From NCBI GenBank assembly GCA_031420415.1, contig JANOMT010000028.1, positions 1-64,000 on the forward strand: a stretch of 64,000 bases of DNA. The letters are read 5' to 3'. The translations under genes and the position numbers were made by a program. This document shows positions 59,953-64,000 of this stretch, in pieces. The notes beneath the pieces are model-generated. The model did no database searches. It had not been told where the DNA came from and saw nothing but the letters and a program-made list of their open reading frames with translations. Each line of letters starts with the position of its first letter. Position 1 is the first letter of the stretch. This stretch comes from JANYGA01 sp031420415 (GTDB taxonomy: Bacteria > Vulcanimicrobiota > Vulcanimicrobiia > Vulcanimicrobiales > Vulcanimicrobiaceae).

Positions 59953-60699
59953 ATGAAGAAAGCAACGCCCACAGCTGCGCTTGCCGTGCTGCTCGTTCTC
60001 TCGATGACGGCCTGTTCGTCGAGCCGCAAAGCCGATGTGGACCCCGCAGCGACGACGGTGACAACGACAAGTAATGCGGCAACCGCGACGGTTGCCGAGC
60101 CGAGTGTCGCTCCAGCCGCCGACAACGCTTCGAATTCGGGTGACGACAAGCCCGGCGCGGGCCACGTAAGCATGACGGGAGATGCCGCGCTCGAGAGTGA
60201 CTTCGTGGTCGACACGTGCCAGGCTGGCCCGCCCGGCGGAGGGCTACTCAGCGGATATCATATGGCAATGAAAGATGGCGATCCACACATCGCGATCCTG
60301 AGCATCGGCCTGAAAAACTATGATAAGGACGGCGTCTATGACGTGCCGTCCCTTTCTCGCGAAGCCGCCGTCGGTCAAGTGATGAGTTCGGGAATGATGG
60401 GACCGCTCACGCTCATGGTGGTGAGCCCGGGAAATCCGACGCCGTTCGCCTTTTCGCAGACACCGTCGAGCAAACTCACAATCACGGTGTCTGATAACGG
60501 CGCGAAAGGCTCGGCAGCGTTTACCAACCTCGAATCGCAACCGGACATGTCCAAGTTCGATCTGCACGCCGGGAAGATGCCCGCTGGCAAACGCGCTTCG
60601 GGCTCCATTTCCTGGACGTGCGGCACCGTCGGTCGCATCGACCCGAAGATGAACGATGCGGTAAATAGCGCCTTTAAAAAACTCATTCCCGGCAGTTAG
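59953..60699 (+). CDS. Lipoprotein of unknown function
   Basis: 248 residues from ATG 59953. Lipobox M-T-A-C (Cys21), then a 45-residue Thr/Ala-rich low-complexity linker and a globular beta domain with D-T-C-Q-A-G, P-H-I-A-I-L-S-I-G and a second Cys in S-W-T-C-G. The two cysteines may form a disulfide. No family recognised. First gene of a two-gene plus-strand operon under heptamer site 7; the expected candidate -10 would leave almost no leader. Confidence 0.7.
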   Translation: MKKATPTAALAVLLVLSMTACSSSRKADVDPAATTVTTTSNAATATVAEPSVAPAADNASNSGDDKPGAGHVSMTGDAALESDFVVDTCQAGPPGGGLLSGYHMAMKDGDPHIAILSIGLKNYDKDGVYDVPSLSREAAVGQVMSSGMMGPLTLMVVSPGNPTPFAFSQTPSSKLTITVSDNGAKGSAAFTNLESQPDMSKFDLHAGKMPAGKRASGSISWTCGTVGRIDPKMNDAVNSAFKKLIPGS

Positions 60700-60720
60700 T
60701 GCTCGTACGAGGAGAGTGTC

Positions 60721-61134
60721 ATGAGACGTTTTATCATTCAATCACTCGTGGTCACCGCGGTGGTCGCAACGAGTTTTGCGAGCACGCCCGTGAATGCGGA
60801 TCTTGCTGCAAATAGCCGCACGCAGTACACGAGCTTCGGTCTTCCCATGTACCCCACGCCAAAGCAAAATATTATGGTGTTACCTTCTGAATCGAATGGT
60901 GACGGTGGTAAATCGGAGACCGTGCAGATGGATCCGCACGCGCCGCTGGAAGCCGTCGTTGCATGGTATAAGGCGCGAATGCCCGCTGGTTCGTTCCAGT
61001 CAAGCCCTAATCCGGAACACGCCGGTTTTCAGGTGTCGAAAGATGGCAATAAAACGCTTTTAATAGTTGTCCTCGATCATAGGAAGGGACACGTTCAAAC
61101 CGATATCTTGCTCATCAAACAAACGTCAAAATAG
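60721..61134 (+). CDS. Small secreted protein of unknown function
   Basis: 137 residues. Signal peptide to about residue 26 (V-N-A-D), then a compact domain with L-P-M-Y-P, a central acidic/polar stretch, P-L-E-A-V-V-A-W-Y-K-A-R-M-P and K-T-L-L-I-V-V-L-D. The A-V-V-x-W-Y-K motif is common in small secreted proteins of unknown role. GGAGAG lies just before the ATG; 21 bases after the lipoprotein gene. The following 61135-61316 shows no gene. Confidence 0.68.
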   Translation: MRRFIIQSLVVTAVVATSFASTPVNADLAANSRTQYTSFGLPMYPTPKQNIMVLPSESNGDGGKSETVQMDPHAPLEAVVAWYKARMPAGSFQSSPNPEHAGFQVSKDGNKTLLIVVLDHRKGHVQTDILLIKQTSK

Positions 61135-61421
61135 CTGGACGCAGGAAACGTGGCCGCGATTAACTCCTTCACGCACGCTTTTGCAAAACAGACGCTACGT
61201 GTAGTTTATCCGAATCAGCGTAACGCGGGATTCATTAATTAAAACGTTTCTTGGTAATTACGTTACCGTGGGATTTCGATGTAAAAGCGAAAACATGCTG
61301 AGAGCATAGTTTTACCGTGATCCGAAGGGCGATGCTGCGACTCTTTTGCTTCGTGAATTACGGCACGCATAATCCGGGTGAAAACGAAGCAGGTCGCAGC
61401 GTGCTGCGGTGCGTATCGGGA

Positions 61422-62655
61422 ATGAAAAGACAGCAACGCGACCCGGTGGGTTGCCGTTGTCCGCACGGTGGTTTCGATCTGGCCATTTTCGCACGGGCCG
61501 CGGCACTTTTCGATCGTAAGGCGTTCCTCGCGGGGTTAGGTGCGGCTATAACGGCAGCTGCGTGGCCGCCCGGAGCACGGGCGGAGAGCGGAGTGACGGT
61601 GCTGCGTGTCGCGCGGCTATTCGACGGCACCGCGATGCATACACCGGGCGCGTTGGTTCTGCAGGGTTCGAAGATCGTCTCAATGCATGCGGGCGACGCC
61701 GGTAGCGACGCGACGACGATCGACCTTTGGGATGCGACGATCGTGCCGGGATTCATCGACGCACACACGCACGTCGCGAATAATGTCGTGACATCCGCGT
61801 ATCTCGTGCGCGATCGCTCCTACGATTCGCTAGCCGAAGCGGCGATTAGCTCGCTTCGAAACGCGCAGGCGATCCTGGCCAACGGCTTCACGACCGTGCG
61901 CGACGTCGGTAGTGGCGAAGGGATCGACATCGCAATGCGCGATTCGATCGCGAAGCAGGTCGTCGTCGGCCCGCGGATGCTTGTCGCTGGCCCGGCGCTC
62001 TCGATCACCGGCGGTCGCGTCGACGCCAACGACCTGCCGCCATTCGTCCACGTCGATCATGCGATCGAATCTGGGATCTCGTCAGGCCCCTACGGTTTTC
62101 GCGAACGTGTGCGCGAGCACGTCAAGCGCCGCGTGGACCTCATCAAGATCGTGGCAACCGGCGGCGTGCTTTCTTCTGGCGACAAGTTCGACGTTCCGCA
62201 GTTCAATCTCGACGAGGTCCAAGCCGTGGTGGATGAGGCGACGAAGTTCGGTTTGCACGTCGCAGGGCACGCGCATAGTGATCGCGGGATCGCAGTCGCG
62301 GTGAACGGCGGTGTCCACTCGATCGAACACGGCACTGGGGTCAGCGAGACGACGCTTCGCGCGATGCGCGAGCGGGGCACGGCGCTCGTGCCGACGATTT
62401 GGGCGCTCGATTCAATTCTGGAATCCGGCAATCCCAACCATATGCCACCGAACGTCGTATGCAGCCGACATGATCGGCACTGACGATCGCGGGCGCCTGG
62501 CACCCGGCAAACTCGCCGACGTCGTCGTCTTCGCGGGCGATCCGCTCGCAAACATCGCGATACTCGAGAAGGCCCCGGTACTCATCATGCTCGACGGGAA
62601 GAAGATCGATCGGGCGGCTTTGAAACCGCCGTCGAATGACCGGTGGGCGTCCTAG
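61422..62655 (+). pseudogene. Amidohydrolase (imidazolonepropionase-like) with internal deletion
   Basis: Starts as a secreted metal-dependent amidohydrolase: Tat-like or signal segment (D-R-K-A-F-L-A-G-L-G), P-G-F-I-D-A-H-T-H metal motif, G-F-T-T-V-R-D-V-G, K-I-V-A-T-G-G and H-A-H-S near the lysine and histidine ligands. After P-N-H-M-P-P-N (about 62450) it jumps into another frame at A-A-D-M-I-G-T-D-D-R-G-R-L-A-P-G-K-L-A-D. Roughly 90 residues, including the usual catalytic Asp segment, are missing, and the first frame stops at 62483. Start uncertain. Confidence 0.75.
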
Positions 62656-62927
62656 CAAAGGGACATCGTGCTGATAAAACGCGCCGGCGAGCGGCGCGAC
62701 TCGGCGTTCTGGCGCAATATTGTTTCGAATGAGCTTCGAATCGTGACGATCAAACATCGCAAGACGCGGCCCGCAATGCACGCATGTGCCGGCCTGCAGC
62801 TTGCCGGACTTCGGATCGCGAATTTTCCGACGATGCGGGTTGCCGACTCGGATGATGGCGCGTGTCTTCTCGGGCGCTCACACGAGCCCGGACCACACGC
62901 GTTCGGTCCTTCCTGTCGAGGAGACCG
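62656..62927. other. Stretch without a convincing gene
   Basis: No open frame with plausible start and composition. On the minus strand about 62710-62870 an uninterrupted frame contains G-T-C-V-H-C-G-P-R, a CxxC pair in a basic context. It begins after a TGA without a start codon and runs into the antisense of the amidohydrolase. It may be a fragment of a lost gene. Confidence 0.3.
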
Positions 62928-63209
62928 CTAAAAATACTCTAGCTTGAGGTGCGGATCGTAATACCCGGTCATGCAAGCATCGTCGGTAACGATGGGCGTT
63001 ACGTCCAGCGCTACGTCTGTACCGTTGCGTTCTCCGACATCGACGCCGTTGCCGTTGGCATTGATCCAATCAGAGTTGTTCCATTAACGCTCGGTTGCCG
63101 AGGCAATTTTTGTGGCGCACGATGTACTATGATCGATTTGGTTTTTGCCAAACACGGTCGAGCCGACCGAGAGTATGAGCGTTGCATGCGCGAGTCGATG
63201 AATTGATTT
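62928..63209 (-). pseudogene. Possible small-protein remnant
   Basis: Minus strand. Between 63083 and 62928 an open frame without start codon reads D-W-I-N-A-N-G-N-G-V-D-V-G-E-R-N-G and ends T-G-Y-Y-D-P-H-L-K-L-E-Y-F, protein-like in composition with a dockerin- or EF-hand-like acidic/Asn run. The same frame continues upstream of a TAA at 63086 with a hydrophobic segment (L-I-L-S-V-G-S-T-V-F-G) up to the stop of the next gene. It could be a secreted protein killed by a nonsense codon; evidence is weak. Confidence 0.3.
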
Positions 63210-63680
63210 TTAGACGATTACGAGATCAAAGACGACGGCGGCTCGCGAGATTGCATTGGCCGAACTGTCGCCTAAGGGATTGACGTCATTGTAATATTCG
63301 TAGCCGCTTATGACTGGCAAGTAATCGCGTGCGCTGGTTCCATCTTGCATGCTATCTAAAACCCAGTAATTTTCTTCACGGTTTCCCCCATATCTCGCGA
63401 CGATCGCCGACACGATCGCATCGCTCGAGATCTCGCCCGCCTCGCATCGTGCGTAGAGCGCGCGAACATCGTCGGGGATCGTCGTCGATTCCCTGGCCGC
63501 GAGCATCGCGAGATGTTCCGCCGGATCGTAGGCTTCGCGTTGCTCTTTCGTTACTAATAGCCCCATTCGAATCGGTGTCGCGAAACGCACGTCGAATCGC
63601 CTTCCGATGCCGGCGGCCGTGAGCGATTGCAGGCGGGTTGCGTGGTGAATGATTCCGCTAGCTCGTCGGCGAGCAGCCAA
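63210..63680 (-). CDS. Hypothetical protein with VbhA-antitoxin-like segment
   Basis: 156 residues if TTG 63680 is used, 118 from ATG 63566; neither has a clear ribosome-binding site. The central part D-D-V-R-A-L-Y-A-R-C-E-A-G-E-I-S-S-D-A-I-V-S-A-I-V-A-R-Y-G resembles the short helical VbhA-type antitoxin domain (G-x-I-x-x-D-E-x-x-x-x-I-x-x-R-Y). The C-terminal part (N-Y-W-V-L-D, Y-E-Y-Y-N-D-V-N) is unlike it. No Fic toxin is adjacent. Base composition is lower in GC than the core of the window. Confidence 0.45.
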   Translation of the reverse strand: MAARRRASGIIHHATRLQSLTAAGIGRRFDVRFATPIRMGLLVTKEQREAYDPAEHLAMLAARESTTIPDDVRALYARCEAGEISSDAIVSAIVARYGGNREENYWVLDSMQDGTSARDYLPVISGYEYYNDVNPLGDSSANAISRAAVVFDLVIV

Positions 63681-63746
63681 TAGATTACGTTTGACTTAAG
63701 TTCCGGGGGTTAGACCCGCTTGACCACACCCACGCCGACCTTTGCT

Positions 63747-63775
63747 AAAAAAAGAGACCGTCATCAGACGATCTC
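63747..63775 (-). terminator. Intrinsic terminator on the minus strand
   Basis: Coding-strand GAGATCGTC-TGAT-GACGGTCTC, a 9-bp stem with one G-T pair, directly followed by seven Ts. It would end transcription arriving from the right, about 100 bases after the partial membrane-protein gene. 63776-63871 shows no gene. Confidence 0.8.
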
Positions 63776-63871
63776 ACGGGCCGCCTTCGACCGGAACCAG
63801 ATGCACAAGAACAACCTAATTGGCCAACCCATCTTATCTGCCGAACAACGGCTCCCTAAAAGATACCTTAA

Positions 63872-64000
63872 CTACCTTATTCGCGATTTACGCGTCATGA
63901 TTTTAAAGCAGATGAACACTCCTAGGGAAGCGCCGCCTAGCAGCGCAGAAATCAAGGCCTCTACGAGTACTATTTTGCCAACGATTACATGTGCATTCAC
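63872..64000 (-). CDS. Membrane-peptide C-terminus or short membrane protein (reaches window edge)
   Basis: Minus strand, open from base 64000 to TAG at 63872, 42 codons. One strongly hydrophobic segment (V-L-V-E-A-L-I-S-A-L-L-G-G-A-S-L-G-V-F-I) ends in a basic tail K-x-M-T-R-K-S-R-I-R, typical of a C-terminal membrane helix with cytoplasmic positives. GTG 63998-64000 could be a start, or the gene may begin outside the window. Confidence 0.4.
   Translation of the reverse strand: MNAHVIVGKIVLVEALISALLGGASLGVFICFKIMTRKSRIR

Noticed and set aside
62668..62931. 87-residue plus-strand open frame
   Set aside because: No ribosome-binding site, atypical composition, no signal or motif; region looks degenerate.

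Overview
The window is high-GC DNA with very compact coding. Many genes overlap by ATGA or GTGA, GTG starts are common, and at least two genes have no ATG, GTG or TTG start. A tripartite RND pump with a TolC-like channel, prepilin-type proteins and many lipoproteins point to a diderm bacterium. SpoIIE phosphatase, PknB-PASTA kinase, S53 peptidase and a BTAD regulator add an actinobacteria/chloroflexi-like flavour. Candidatus Eremiobacterota (WPS-2, Vulcanimicrobiota) would fit, but that is inference only. No rRNA, tRNA, CRISPR array or insertion sequence was recognised.

1-1330 (minus): three overlapping pseudopilin genes running off the left edge. 1436-15009 (plus): a packed run of pyrC, carA, a complete BatD/MoxR/DUF58/VWA set, a paralogous pair of secreted proteins, a penicillin-acylase-family hydrolase, a SpoIIE phosphatase, an MFS exporter and pdxH. 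15022-22652 (minus): a respiratory formate dehydrogenase whose catalytic subunit has an in-frame TGA read as selenocysteine (SECIS hairpin directly after it), with iron-sulfur and NrfD-type subunits, then a secreted protein, a SoxC-like sulfite dehydrogenase and a lipoprotein cytochrome c. 22749-28720: a DNA glycosylase, carB, a HiPIP-like protein, a methyltransferase and a VapBC-type pair. 28766-34523 (minus): an RND efflux operon. 34696-41202 (plus): an unknown Cys-containing protein, a class B PBP, a PASTA kinase and ruvC-ruvA-ruvB, closed by a strong hairpin terminator. 41295-46672: an S53 peptidase, a GlaH/CsiD oxygenase, SpoIID, queA, a small lipoprotein and a prepilin-peptidase N-domain without its protease domain.

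46779-64000 is an accessory region rich in lineage-specific secreted proteins and gene remnants. It holds a solute-binding-protein pseudogene, unknown lipoproteins, a double cupredoxin, and about six copies of one small secreted protein family, several broken. It also holds a cupin, a 72-residue protein and a 1171-residue BTAD-AAA-TPR regulator. Seven genes or operons here are preceded by the same direct repeat, TCGGACG-N4-TCGGACG on the coding strand, always with an 11-bp period. This is the operator geometry of SARP/AfsR-type BTAD regulators. I infer a local regulon of secreted proteins controlled by the BTAD protein at 56341-59856. It is the most interesting system in the window.
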